The position numbers and the translations under genes were made by a program. This document shows positions 22,681-36,185 of a stretch of 64,000 nt of DNA, piece after piece (positions within the stretch are counted from its first letter, which is position 1; every line of letters begins with the position of its first letter). Origin of the DNA: Dendrolimus kikuchii (Eukaryota > Arthropoda > Insecta > Lepidoptera > Lasiocampidae); contig CM034411.1 of the NCBI GenBank assembly GCA_019925095.2, positions 6,425,501-6,489,500 of the forward strand. Direction: 5' to 3'. Under the pieces are notes generated by a model, which was given only the letters and a program-made list of their open reading frames with translations, was not told the DNA's origin and searched no databases.

Positions 22681-23626
22681 GGCTAAATAAACACTGCAAC
22701 AGGTAAAGCTATAGCCCATATCAGAGTTGGGTCTCTACCAGGTATTCATGGTAGATTTTTTTACTAACTTTATAGGTAAGATAATTGCTGCTAAAGGCGT
22801 AAAAAATGTCAAATACTGAAAGGGAGTTCTAAACTTAACCTGCATAGTTCTGGCCCAAATTCAATGGCCATTAAAATATACATAATAAATGGCTTGTTAA
22901 ATCAAAAGATACCAAAGACGACACTAAATTCATTAAGGACTTAACAATATATTGATAATTAAAGGCTACTACTATTACACTTTGGAAGAACTTTCTACAG
23001 ATCTATAAGAGATTATGGAATAAATCGATCCGCTCCTCACAAATCCATTGCTATAATAAATACCCTATTAGGGTCATTATGAATTTGTACTACTGTAATA
23101 TTATTTCATAATTAGTATTGAGAAGTGGAACTCGATAAATATTTTCAACAAAATCAGTTGAGTAGTTTTTGGGATGTTCTCTGTCCGTTATACACTTTTT
23201 TAGTATTCCGAAATCAAAAGAAAAATATAGTGGACCTTTGTCACTTTTACAGGCTCAGTTACATTAATTAACACGCACTTGGCCAATTTTCTAAATACTT
23301 TTGCGTACGCTGATAGAGACACCAGTCATAAACAAAAATTAGATATAATTGCTTAATGTATTAACTATTTATATATAAATAGTTATCTTTTTTTAAGTCT
23401 GTGTGCTTAAGTGTTGAATACGGCGATTAACCGTTGCTAAGCTAATGTTTTTTAATTAATGAAATTAATAATTAAGTTGCCATGTTTCTATTGTTTCACG
23501 TTGTATTTGTAATATTGCTGATATTCTATCGATTAAACTAAAATATTATTGAAATATTAAATAAAAACGCTATGTCTCATATTTACAAATGTTTGTTTTA
23601 TTTTAAACACAATAACCCCCTTAGGG

Positions 23627-24405
23627 TAAAGGCACACGGACGCAGATTCGACTAGAAGCGAAGCGTCCAATTCTCTAAAGGTGATATACACATTCGAGCG
23701 TTTTAGCGCGCATTCACGCGTATGGGACATATTTGCAGCAGTGATGGTATTGTTCACCAATCACTAGTTATATAACGCGTGATTTTTCAATCACGCGTTT
23801 AACACCCGTTACAAGAAACAAGTATTGACGTTTGATGAGAGCGTTATTTTACGTGGGACAAGATTTATGGCCGCTTCCTATATCTTTCTATTCGTTTACT
23901 TGCCTTATCATCGGTTGAATTTTGATATTATTTATATGGACCGAACAATATCCGAAACACAGTTAGCGATAACATATATGCGCGGATAAACGGGCGAGTT
24001 CGTTTCTAGCTTATTTTTAAAGTACTAGGCATTCATTTGCTTAAAGTTATTTATAACGCCGTAAAAACAAACGTTGAGAGTGCGGCAAATTATTTCATTT
24101 CGCAGTTGCCATAATCACTTACGGTTCTAGTCGTCACCGTAGCATGCCGTGGTAACAAAATCGTAACTTATAAAGCATAACGGGTAGTGATTTATCACCC
24201 GTGATATAACAGTGATAAAATGAAATAACTTCACGACAGTGATGGTTATATTAAAGTAGCTGTAATTACCATCACTAATTTGCAGTTGCCAGTATGATTT
24301 GAATAACACAGTCATTGGCGCAGATACGCTTGAATTCGTGCGCATGCGCGCCCCCTTTCCGGAGTATCTGCTACTTATTTTGATATAAATGTGTGCCTTA
24401 CGTAT
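23627..24405. mobile_element. Possible DNA element with weak terminal inverted repeats
   Basis: The left edge carries GTAAAGGCACACGG and the right edge, reverse complemented, GTAAGGCACACA. The interior is richer in CG dinucleotides than its flanks and holds no recognisable transposase. The termini match only over about 11 bp, so this is tentative. Confidence 0.3.
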
Positions 24406-24496
24406 TGGAGACAAAGCTCAATATACTGTGTCAATTTTTAGATAGGCGCTTCAAGTTTGACTATGCGTCAGTGTGTTTTGCTCGTTATTCATTCTA

Positions 24497-24603
24497 GTTA
24501 TAGGAGGTTTATAGATTCGTTAAAACAATGAGATATTCATAATCGGAATCGGAATGCAATTGTGAATGATGCTTTTTTAACGAGCCTATAAGCCTCCTAT
24601 AAC
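24497..24603. repeat. Inverted repeat (~30 bp arms)
   Basis: The left arm GTTATAGGAGGTTTATAGAT and the reverse-complemented right arm GTTATAGGAGGCTTATAGGC continue into a shared CGTTAAAA. The spacer is about 48 bp. Confidence 0.7.
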
Positions 24604-25449
24604 TGTCAAAACTATTATGAATACGGAAATATAATTAATCTGATATTATATAAGCTACATTATAATAAAGTTTTATAACAATCCATTCTACTGAACGGAT
24701 CCTTGCGTGGAAAAAAAATAACATCTACCTATCTTCACGAAGTTTCTCGTTTATAATGTAGATAGAATACTGATAATGTTGTCGTTATAGTATTATCAGT
24801 ACTGTTTATGTGGCTGTAATCGATAGATGGCGTATTCGAAATTGTTGTACGCCATGATTTGCGTACTTGATCACCAGTGGTGTTGTTTTACAACCATGAA
24901 CCGTTTAACATTAATGGATTTTAATAAATCCTTTGTCTATTCGAATAACCGTCATAAGCGTCTAACGCTTATTTAACGGTCTTATCGTTATATATAGTAC
25001 ATATAGATTTAAAAAAAACCAATACAATATCTACGATATAATAAATCTGTGGATTCTGTTGGGATGAATGAGGTGAGACTTGTGCAAAACGACTCACTAA
25101 AAAAGAAGAGAGAGATATAGCTGTCTCGCTCTAAAGAACTGTATCACTACTTGCTCTTTAGCTCAATAGAGATAGAGTAGAAACCGGAACGACACCTCTC
25201 GCTTTAGCTCTTTCAAGGGCCGAAAGAGCCGTATCGCGATCCGCTCGGTGAAATTTTAATTAATATTCCACTTATTTATTTAAAAAAAATTACCTTATTT
25301 TAAAGGAAATAAACATAATTATGCAATATTTTCTATTGTTTTAAATCAACAGAATTATATATAAATACGTGTTTAGGTATTCTATGTTGATTTATTTGCA
25401 CTCTACATAATGACGACATTTTTTATTTTGTTAACGCAAGAGCATGTTT

Positions 25450-25900
25450 TTTCTTGGAAAGGCCAAATGCAGCGCCTAGTCCCGCCTGCATCGAGTGTGT
25501 GTAGGACTCTCGTACTTGACGGTTCTGGTTTCTCTTCCAATGAAGGAAGAGGATCAACGAACTACCCGCTGAACCTACCTGCACCCAATACGTGAGAAAA
25601 CACTTAGTCAGAACGACACAGGATATTTGTGCCAGATTGGTACAAATCCCGTAAAGCAAAGGTGAAGGTCCGCTGATACTCACGTAAATAGCGGCCCTCT
25701 GCTACGGAATTATGGGAGTTGATTCAGTGCGTATCGGTATCTCCGAGTCCTCGTCAGTCGACGGCGGACAAAGACCGCTTGCACCGTTCTCTCCCTCTCT
25801 CTCGGCGGCTTCCTTTTGTGTTGACCGACTCGCAAAAGGAGGAAACCGCCTGCCAGTGTGAATCGCTGTAGAGCATGTCCTCGACCAAGCACCTCAAAAA
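25450..25900. repeat. GC-rich repeat-like patch, open on both strands
   Basis: The base composition changes sharply from the AT-rich surroundings. Long frames are open on both strands here (a plus frame at 25410-25595, minus frames at 25423-25683 and 25710-25946), but none shows a domain. A plus-strand piece could mimic an exon in phase 2, bounded by TGTGTGTAG and a GTGAGA donor, but the acceptor is poor. I think it is a transposable-element piece. Confidence 0.4.
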
Positions 25901-26499
25901 AAATGACGCTGCCTTCGCCTCTTTTGGTTATTATCAAATACATCATCTTGGTATCGCGAATGAAGTGTTGCTGGCTCTTTGGTAAACTGTTTTACATGTA
26001 GGTTTTATTTAATAATTACCATTGGAGAAAATCTTTTCATTGGTGTATTTAAATAAAAAATTAAATAATTACAATGTGATTTATTTAACAAAAAAAAAAA
26101 ATATACAAAAATAACAAAATACAAAAATGTAACATAAATAAATAGAGCCTCATGATTATCCAAAAGCAAATTATAATTTGTATAAACTAACTAATTCCCC
26201 ATTTACATAAAATAATATACATTTTCCACAGCTCGTTTCAAAAACATACTTTATTGGCACTAATTTGCACAAAAAAGTTCGATTTTTAATAATGAAAAGA
26301 AAAATCTTCAAATAAGAAATCTTTCTTACCAAATAAACACACATCAGAAATTTACATTCCAAGATTTCTCATTCAAATTATTTTCATTTTCTCGTATTCA
26401 CTTAATGACTAATGCCGGTGTACTATATTTTATTCATTTCTTTCTCTAATGCCCCTGCTCCATCTGGGATAATTTTACTTTTTTTGTTCTTGACGTTAA

Positions 26500-26930
26500 A
26501 CATTGATAGATAACTCATGTACGTCATCATCATCAACCGAGCGTTAAATGGCAGTTGCGTTCGCGGAGCGTTCGCTTCGACGCCCAGGTTCTTACTTTTT
26601 CTACTCCGCTTCGCGCGGTTTTCAGCATCCCCCGTTTCGAGATCATAGGTACGCATGTCATCCGTCACAACGTCAAGCAGCAGAGGCGGCATGGCTAGAC
26701 ACGTGGCCGTACCGGAGTAAGTGACTGTCTTGCAGTTTGTCTGCTATGTCACGGACATAAAGACGGCCGCGAATGCAGGAGTTCCTGATGCGGTATTTCC
26801 AAGTGACCCCACACATCCATCGCAACATATTCTGCTTTACTATCATACAAAAGGACAGGTCTAATGATGGATAGACCTGTTCTTTTAACTTAACCGGCAT
26901 TTTGGTGTCAGAAGTCATAAATGACACCTG
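26500..26930 (-). pseudogene. Truncated RTE-type LINE reverse-transcriptase fragment
   Basis: The minus strand first reads MLRWMCGVTWKYRIRN and YVRDIADKLQDSHLLRYGHV, then, after a shift, LLLDVVTDDMRTYDLETGDA with a following NRAKRSRKS. These blocks in this order are characteristic of the C-terminal end of RTE-like LINE ORFs in insects. A copy of the second part is at 43335-43575, and the part preceding MLRW in the same family lies at 62880-63062. Confidence 0.75.
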
Positions 26931-27228
26931 TCACCTCAAGCCACTTGACGATGGTCAATATCCCCATAACTCATGTACATAATCGATGCCTAATCTTTCA
27001 GGGTGTTATTTGTTAACGCTACAACTCTTATTTGAACACAGTCGCTAACCCTAACATTATCCCAGATGTAGCTAAGGCATAAATAATAGAGCCAAATTGG
27101 CTGAGATTCATTTTACTATTATTATTAATACGCATATATACTCTATAGTATATAGGTATATTTATTCATTTTACACTATATTTTTAATAAATACCTATAA
27201 AGAATATGTATGTATATATATATTAATA

Positions 27229-27292
<64 letters not shown>

Positions 27293-27300
27293 AATATATA
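27229..27300. repeat. (TA)n microsatellite
   Basis: A run of more than 50 nt of TA dinucleotides is bounded on each side by ATTAATAAAAATATAT-like sequence, so the flanks are short direct repeats. Confidence 0.9.
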
Positions 27301-27319
27301 AAGTTATTTTTGTTCAAAA

Positions 27320-28140
27320 ATTTTATATGTTACTTGTATAAGGGAGATATGCCAAATTTCAACCAGTAAAGTTAGTAAAGAAGTTAAATGAATAAGACTA
27401 TATACTAAACCGGCTATAAGAGAAATGCTTATACTTACTATGGCATTTAATATAAAAAGTATATGCTGTTAATGGTGAAAACTTAGGGGACATATTTTTT
27501 CAGTGTAAAAAAATTGCCAATGTTGCCAACTTGTTTAAGCAAAGTCGATAGATAAATAATCATATACGAAGTCGCTATTTAGTCAAGTCGCTTAGTTTTG
27601 AGGTATTTTATATATTGCTAAAGTCTACTTCGATCTATGGGAATACTTTAGAAGAACAAAAGATACTTTTGTAGGTAATGTCTTATGTATGAAATTTGTA
27701 TTAAACATATTAAATAAGTCGAGTACATTGACAATCTGGGATAATTTTGTAGCTATTTTTACTTATATCAACAATAGTCGAGCTTTCATATAAAAATAAC
27801 TTTGTAGTCCTCTGTGACCTCTGTGATGATCTTTGATGAGCTTTGCGCAGTTCATATTAGTCATTCACAATAAGGTTCTGGCTTCATACTCGACACGAAA
27901 GAACAAAAGAAATATCTTGTAGATTAAGAAATATTTTTTTAAAATATAGCTAATTAATATTAAAGAGGGTTTGATATTTTATTTCAATTATGACAAATAG
28001 CATTGGCATTTAAAAATCATCAAAACTTTAGTCGCTAGTAAGCAAACTATGCAGCTTTTGATGTTAAACTCGCTAGATCCTGTAACAGAATCGGTAAACT
28101 GACAACATTCACTGCAAACTGTAAATATGTTGAAGATAGT
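27320..28140. other. AT-rich stretch without recognised gene
   Basis: I see nothing coding and no clear repeat here. Confidence 0.45.
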
Positions 28141-28145
28141 GGAGA

Positions 28146-28552
28146 CCAGTGGCGTAGCGTAGTGGGGGCGGCAGGGGCGGCCTGCCCCGGGCGGTAAAAT
28201 TTCACAATAAATAAAATAAATATTTGAATCGAAATAATTTTTATCGCAAGTACAAATTCGAACCGATTGAAAAGAGCACGAAATTTTTCATTACTAATTC
28301 TGTGATGAATTCAGAGAATCCTCTTTCTTTGAATGATATTTTGTAGCGACTGTGGCAACACAAAAGAAAAAGAATTTTCAAAATCGGTTCAGTAGACTCA
28401 GAGATTACCCCTACAACATCACAAACACAAACTTTACCTCTTTATAATATTAGTATAGATATAGTATGCATTATGTTGAAATACCTAAATAAAAAGGCGG
28501 CAAAATTGTCTTCCGCCCGAGACGGCCGTCACCCACGCTACGCCGCTATGGA
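28146..28552. mobile_element. MITE-like element
   Basis: The left end CCAGTGGCGTAGCGTAGTGG and the reverse complement of the right end CCATAGCGGCGTAGCGTGGG share the GGCGTAGCG core over about 25 bp. There is no ORF. The interior is AT-rich. Confidence 0.6.
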
Positions 28553-29325
28553 GATATTATCGGCCTTACTTATAATAATCTCGTTAAGAAACGATTAGCC
28601 ATCTCTTAAGTAAGAGAATCAGAATCAGACCCTAATCAATGAATATCTTTTTTTTCACTTATAAACATGTATTACCTGTTGTTTACCTAAGAGGAGCACA
28701 GATAAATGAAATTTGAATGATTAACGTAAGTTGAACCCAAAATATTCGACTAAAGAGGAGTTTATGGGTAAGATTTTTACTAATCAGTTGCTGAGCAGTT
28801 TCTTTAAATTTAAGAAACGATTATAAGTAAGGCCCTGTATGATTATGTTCTACTTTTTATACATTAAGATACAATCTTTTTTACAGCAGACATTAAAAAA
28901 ATGTTAATTCTAAAAAGTGTTAAAACAGGCCCCTTTATAATTTGTACTCGTTTTATAAGCATTCAAAGAATTTGTACTTAACTAGAATAAATAATTTAAA
29001 TAAATTAAGTCTTTACTTTGGTGGTGAGTCAAATCCACTTTAAGTACAAAACAATTAAGTTTAGAATAAATAATACTAATTTTACTTCACATCGTGTCTG
29101 AGGGCTTAGACTCGAACGTCTTTCGTCTTTTGTTTTTGAACTTTTTTCTTGTTTTTTGTTATATTTTAGTAAGTTTGCTTTTATGTTATATAGATTATAT
29201 TATTATAGTGTTAAAGAATCTTTCTTTCTTGTATATAAAATTTCATTGATTCTTTTGGGCTGGTCGAACGAAAACAAACGACGAAAGGAGTTTTAGCATA
29301 AGGCCTCTGATCCGTTCTTGAATGA

Positions 29326-29358
29326 TCACAGGGAATCAAATTCTGACACGTCACTGGT
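29326..29358 (-). CDS. Last exon of the SEA/EGF gene
   Basis: After a TTTGTTTTTCAG acceptor, phase 0 reads TSDVSEFDSL and a stop, fitting the phase-0 end of the 32775-32859 exon. The Asp-Ser-Leu end resembles a class III PDZ ligand, which is inference. It is the least certain coding exon of the chain because it is only 10 codons long. Confidence 0.5.
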   Translation of the reverse strand, partial: TSDVSEFDSL

Positions 29359-32300
29359 CTGAAAAACAAAAATATCGAATTAAATTTATTTTCAACAAAG
29401 ATGTGTAAATTTTGTACAAGTTATAGTTTTATATAGTTAGCTATATTATTAGGATTATTACCATACATTATAGGTGCGTTCCACAACGCAATCACAATCG
29501 CAATTTTTTCCATTCCACCTGCTTGCGAGCGTTACTGTCACTAACTCAAGTGGAATGTATTATGGAGCGTTTTATGCGTTGTTGATGTAAACATCGCAAA
29601 TGGCGACTTGGAAAATAAACCAAAAGCTAAAAAAGATTACATCATAATTTGTAAGACTTTAGTCTTTTATATATTTTATAAGTTAACTTGACTTATATTA
29701 AAAAATATTCAAAAGATATTTCATTATTTTAGTATTCACGACTTTTATAACTTTTACAATTCCTTGTAAAAATGATGAAAGTCATGAAATTTCCTGTTAG
29801 CGGTTATCAGAATAACTACCCAGAACTCAAAACGTCGAAATTTTAGTTAACATGACTACTTTGTCGTCAATTCCGAAAGTAATTTTTAATAGCCATCTTT
29901 AACTTTTACATTTTTGCGCCAAATTTCTCAACGCTCCCTTCGACCTATCTTGAGACGGGACGTTGTGAGTTTGGCGTAAGCAAACATATTATGACGTCAT
30001 TTTTGACATTTGCGCCGCGACCGTAACGACTATGGTCGTCACGTGGAATGGCATGTATTGAGCGTTGTCATCATCTAGTAGAACGCATTAGTAGTCTTAG
30101 AACTAATTACTTACTCAAGTTATTTCAAAATCAAGACGAAACATGTCATTCGTTAACACACATTTAATATACAAGTCACAAATTTTCTTACATTTCTGTG
30201 ATACACTAAAAATAAACCTGTGAAACGTTCATTTTTTTTTACTAAGCACAATGGATAAGGGAGGTGTAATAATTACAGTGCAAAATGATACCCACTATAT
30301 CAGGTTTGTAAAGGTGTACGTGCGGCAGCAGGAATGTGGAGCCGAGGTCCCGTTCAGCCATCGTGTTCTCCTGGAGAAAGGTGCAGGGTTCAGTGCCAGG
30401 ATCGCAAATAATGCTCAAGCAAAGTGTCTTCACATTCATCACAAAGAGTTTGTTCAGACTAGCGTTTTACACTAACGTGTAAGCTTGTTTCTGAGAGCGC
30501 GTGTTATAACCTCGTCGTCGTTCTTCTTCGGATCCTTCATCGGAATCCGTATTGCTACTAATACTCCCCACCACCAGTTTGAGTATACACGCCAGAATAA
30601 ACCAGTGTACAGATAAATTAGCTTTGAGACGTTTTTGCGTTTGCAGTAGTGTACGGTCAGCATATAAATAAATAAACGAATACTTTTTTTATATATTTTA
30701 TTATTTTTATAGGCAGCAATATTAAACCATATTAAAATAATTTTGACGGCCTCTGTGGTTGAGCGGGCTAAGCCTTTGCCAGCCTATCTCACTGCAACGC
30801 AGAGGCTCCGGGTTCGATTCCTGGTATAGTAAATTTCGGAAACGTATTTTCTCCGTTATTTACTATGGTCTGGGTGTCTGGGATCGGCCCCAGAAGTAGT
30901 CCGTTGTATATTACCCATAACACAAGCGTAACTTGCTTAATTTGGGGATATAAAAATGTATGTGTTTGTCTGCCGATATTTTAACTGTAATGCGTTCTGA
31001 TATTATAATTAAAGCCCCATCCCTGCCCTGAAACTTCTTTTTCTCTTCAATAGCATGTAGACAAACTTTTTTCCATTCCTCTACAGTTATGCTATTATTT
31101 TTTCCTTAGCTAATGTCATTATAGCATACATGATCATTGTGACATTTTTTGCAACGCAAGTTCTCGCTATCCCCAATATATTTTCAAATTATTTAAACTG
31201 AGGGAGATATAATGGTAAATGGAGAAAAGTATGACCGTGCTGTCGTAATATTTCGTCTATCATAAGATAGAGACTATAATGTCTACAAATCTCGCCTTAC
31301 TTTTCAGAATCGGTTAATTAATTATTAAACTAAAACCAAATAGTCAGACCTCACAACAATTAACAATGTTAATAATTATTATTTCTTTGACAATTAACAC
31401 TGTCCTTTTATATTTATGTACTCTATGATCAATACAATCAAAAGTCAATGGTGAAACCATGGACTTTTGATTGCAAATATATTTTTTCTTGAAAATGTAA
31501 CGAAGCTTTTTTTGCTGATCGTACAAGGAAATTTAAATTTAGAGTTCCTGTAAATACTACTACAAAAACAAAAACTCCTCGAAGCTATTTACCTGTACTC
31601 GCGTTTGGCTATTTGAACACGCGTATGGCGAAACTACCGCGTACGCGAAAAAACGCTAGTTTGAAAGCGCTCTAAAGTCTATTCAAAACGCTGCTCCATT
31701 TCAAAAGTTAATAAATGGTAAATTCTCTGACCCACTTTCTTTCGGTAGGTATTCTTACACTTTTAATATTTTTTAGTAGATAACCCCTTTTTTTTAATTA
31801 TTTTACCAAAATATTTCCTACTAGAGTTTTCCCCGCGGCTACGACGTGTGAAAATCTCTAGGTAGTAGCTCAATGTTAGTACATAAAAAATTAATTAGGT
31901 GTTTTATACATATAAACCTTCAATACTTTAGTTTCTTGTTGAATTCACTACAATTACAAGGGAATTAAGTCAATATATTGTAAACAACTGCACAGCTAAA
32001 CATAAAGAAAAGTCGCAGTCAACCTCATTTAAAGTACCTAATACGTGATGATTAACATGTGGGCAACCTGACAACGTATTTGTAATTGAATTACAGCGAT
32101 GGTTGTCTACATCGCAATTGCAGCGCCATCTATTTTGCTAATCCGTCTATTCTAAGGAAACAACAACATTTACGAGGGGTTAAAATGTATCCTAAGTGTT
32201 AATCGGGTTATAAGCCAGCACTATTTCGAACTTCATTTATATACGTGTAGTAGTTTCCAAAAAAGATGTAGATCGCAGTGCCATCTTTTTCACTATTTTC

Positions 32301-35300
32301 GTCTTTTCCACGGAAATGACGTCATTTATCAGGATAAAAGTATCCTAAGTTACGCCCCGGGATGTAAGCTTGCTCTGTATTGAGTTTCATTTAAATCCGT
32401 TCAGTAGTTTTCACGTGATACTCTAACAGACAGACAGAGACAAATTCTAAAAATTTCATTTTCGTAATCTCCTGGTCCGAATTATAACCCCTGATTTTTT
32501 CACATATTTAAACGCAATGTACAAATTCGAACCATTTATAGATTTATTATATTTAACTCACATATTTGTACGACAATAATATTCAAGTAAATTCTCTTCA
32601 ATCGTTAAAGAAACAAGTACCAAGACACTTTCTGAGCAAGTGAAATATATAAAATTTATAAGCAGAAAGCATATAAATAAGTTTTAATTTCTTAAAGTAG
32701 AGGATTTAAATGCAGATCAGGTGCTAATTTTGTGAAGGGAATCAGTGCTTTAAATCTGTTAATTGCGCTTTTACCTGGTGTGTCAAACGTGTTGACGAGG
32801 CTGCTCGTCCAGTGCTGGCCGGTAACGTTCCTCCTATAGACCTAGCTTCTGATAAGGTCCTGAAATTACATAAAATAGGAATGAAAATTAATACTATACA
32901 TTAAATAGGTAGAACAACAAAAAGATATTTTAGTTTTGATCATGCATTGCCCACTAGTAACGACGAAAGACCGTTTATGACTTTGTAAGCGAATATCTCT
33001 TAACCAATTGTATTTTATAAAAAAAGTCATTAAGAAACATTATTATGAATTTTCAACACCTATGTAACGATACCTGAAAAATTATACAGTAAAGTGTAAG
33101 TTATGGGTCAATTGGCACTTCGACGTGTCATAAGTGTCATATCGAGTGGCACGTCATATGCCATGTGTAATATGTTACTTGTCATTTCAAGGCATTATTA
33201 AAGTACATTCTTTTATTGTAGATATTAAATTGACAATTGAAAATAACAAACTTGTATCAAAATATAAACATTATTTTTAAGTTTGAAAATTGTGAACTCT
33301 TAGGTATACAGGCTGACTGACACGTCAAATCATGCTATAGGGAACGTGCACGAACAGCACAAATCGACACCAAAACCATAGTGCGATTTAAATAAGAAAT
33401 TTTTAGTTCTGTCGTCGTCTTGCATTCAATGTTTACATTATATATAAAACGTTTTTATTATGATTATTATATGATATGGGTTCCAGCCGATTGTTAATGA
33501 TCGTCAGCGTGGCCAGAAAATATCAAAAGACTAAAAACTCTAAGAGTCTGGGCAAATCTTAGAAGTAGGGGAAACAATTAGGAATAATGAAAATGCAGTA
33601 ATATCTGGCAAAATTGTAGCTAAGTGAAGATTTCTAACGTTTATGATGTCAAAATAAAAAGTTTTTCAAAGAGTTTCTGAACTCATTTTTAACGTAACTA
33701 TTTTATTTTTAATAATCAATATTAATGAAACAAAATTACGATTACTTTCAGATTTTTTTGTATTGAATAGTACCACTACATATAAAACTAAATTATTTTT
33801 ACAAATAACATTATTAGTAATTTCTAATTGTCGTTGAAACTCCTATTTACATACGTTTCTGTATTATATGTACCGTATTTATCCACTTTTGTCATTTATC
33901 ACATAACCATGGCAAATAAGTACAATTCGTGGGAAACTAGTAGAATTTTAGACCATTTTACTTTTTTTTTGAGGTGTTTAAGAGCATCCAGAAATGCAAC
34001 AATACAATTTTATTTAGTTAAGTGTGATTTTTCACTTCTTTAAAGTGATTATTTTATAACGTGAAGTGTGAATGTACTAGTATTGTTTGAGAAAAAGATT
34101 CAGATTTGTGCCACCAGTTGGTAGTAGTGCCTTATGCGAATTGTTAATTATCACTTGCCACTTCAATGCGACAATAAATCAATAATGTCCAGTGACACTT
34201 CAAACCATATTAAATGTAGTGAGATATATTTTATACGCCACTTCAATGTGTCACTAATGTCACCTGCGGGACACGAAATATTATGCTGTAATTTGTAACT
34301 TACCACTGCAATGCGTCATTAATGATACAAAAATTGATCATGTCAAATCATGCGATTACAAGTTGTGAAATATACTTTTCAACACACTTGCTCATAAAGT
34401 GGCTCTATGGTCACCGCAATTAGGCACAGAATGACACCCATTATCAAACTGTGAGTAAAAAACATTATAACTCACTAGTGAGTTATAGATTTTTTTTTAA
34501 ATTTTATTGGTTGAGTTGCTTTGTTCTTAAAAAAGTTTTTATTAAAAAAAAAGATGGTGTTCTATAGAACAAATAAATTAATGTTCCTATTGCTTGCTCA
34601 TTTCACGCAACTTCTTATTTAAATAGATAATTTTAACTCGTACGTGTTTAATAAATAAAACTTTCACTCATATATAACTTTTTTTATCTACTAAATAAAA
34701 TGAGTTTTTGTTGTTATTTTATTCACAAGTGTGTTGAAAAACGTCGTATGATACACGTGTGTATTGATGATTACCGTCCTCGGCTCTCTTAAGACCCTCG
34801 CCTACGGCTCGAGTCTCAATGGCGCCTCGGCGGTAATCACCAATGTTACACACTAGTACCATAATGTACTATTGTCAGCTTGAGGTTTTATTAGCGGCAC
34901 GCCGAGTGTCTTAAGTTTTTGAATTGTTTCACTTGCCATTTCAATGCGGCACTAGAATTGTACTCATCTAAATATTTAATGCACTCATAATAAGTCGTTG
35001 TACTCTCATCTTAATAAAATTACTTAGAGCAGTGCAACGCCTTAATAAACTATTTATAACAAACATCAATTCAATTTTAAAATATAAGTGCAAGAGTTTC
35101 ATTTAAAGACAAGTCTATGACCATTTCGTATTTATTAATCTTCATTATGTTAAATGGTTTTTCGTCGACGGTTACCTTTCCCACACCATGGTTATTCACA
35201 AGTACTCACAACTCTCCTAACCTTCTCTCTGCATCTGTCCACTCAGACATATCTTCTTGACTGAAAGCACAAGGAATTTTTCAGTTATTAAAACAAAAAT

Positions 35301-36129
35301 CAAAATCGGAAAATAGAATTCTTTATTTCTCATACATGGTATAATGCGTGTTATTTTACCCTTTAAATGTATGGAAATACTGTAAGATACTTTCTGATAA
35401 AGAAGTATAAGTAGAATAGAATTGAAAATTAATATAAATTTTATATGATTTATCAACAATATAATAAATATAAAGCCTAAACACTAAACTTAAACCTAAA
35501 ACTACTCTTTTTGCTACCTACAAATAAAGTCATTAAAATCGTAAATGTTCCTAAGTCCCAAGTATGCGGTGTTTTCGTTCTATTGACAAGTATAGATATA
35601 TGTACTTCTCACTCGCTTTATAATAATTTGAACCTACGTTTTAACTAATTTTTTTAGTAACTTTTTGTTTTCGAATATGTACTTAAATTGTTACATACTC
35701 ACGTCATCGTTCCTATGACGCTGGAAGGGACTAAAACCTAAGAGACGGCCTTGGCCACTAGGTCAAACTATTAGGTGTTAGTAACCAAGCAGTCTTAACT
35801 TTAAGACAAAATGTAAATGTAATTTTGGTCTCAATAAAAATCTTATTATTATAACAATTAGTGTTTGTATTCAGCGAGGTAACGCTGGCAGCCTAGGTAC
35901 ATTGTCCCATAGGTAATAATTATGCACTACTCTGCGACAGCGGTTTGTTCAAGCTGGATCGATTTTAGTTTATAGTTTTTTATAATATATATTAAGAAAT
36001 ATATATTATAAAAAAACTAAAATATACGTATAAAAATACCTAAGAAGGTATTGTAAAGATACCTTCTTAGGTATTTTTATACGTATACTTTAGTTTTATT
36101 TTAATTATATATATGTGCTCCGGGATTCC

Positions 36130-36185
<56 letters not shown>

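Noticed and set aside
25410..25595. Downstream exon of the left-edge plus-strand gene
   Set aside because: It could enter in phase 2 and has a GTGAGA donor, but the acceptor lacks a pyrimidine tract and the sequence belongs to a repeat-like GC-rich patch.
27097..27288. ORF rich in Ile and Tyr at 27.1 kb
   Set aside because: Translation of a TA microsatellite, not a gene.
30472..30663. A minus-strand terminal exon of the SEA/EGF gene ending near QAYTLV
   Set aside because: The antisense frame ends attractively, but no acceptor gives the phase 0 entry required after 32775; the 29326-29358 exon fits in phase.
30748..30830. A tRNA gene at the second SINE
   Set aside because: The spacing between box A and box B and the following body match SINE family 2 and its copies, not a tRNA.
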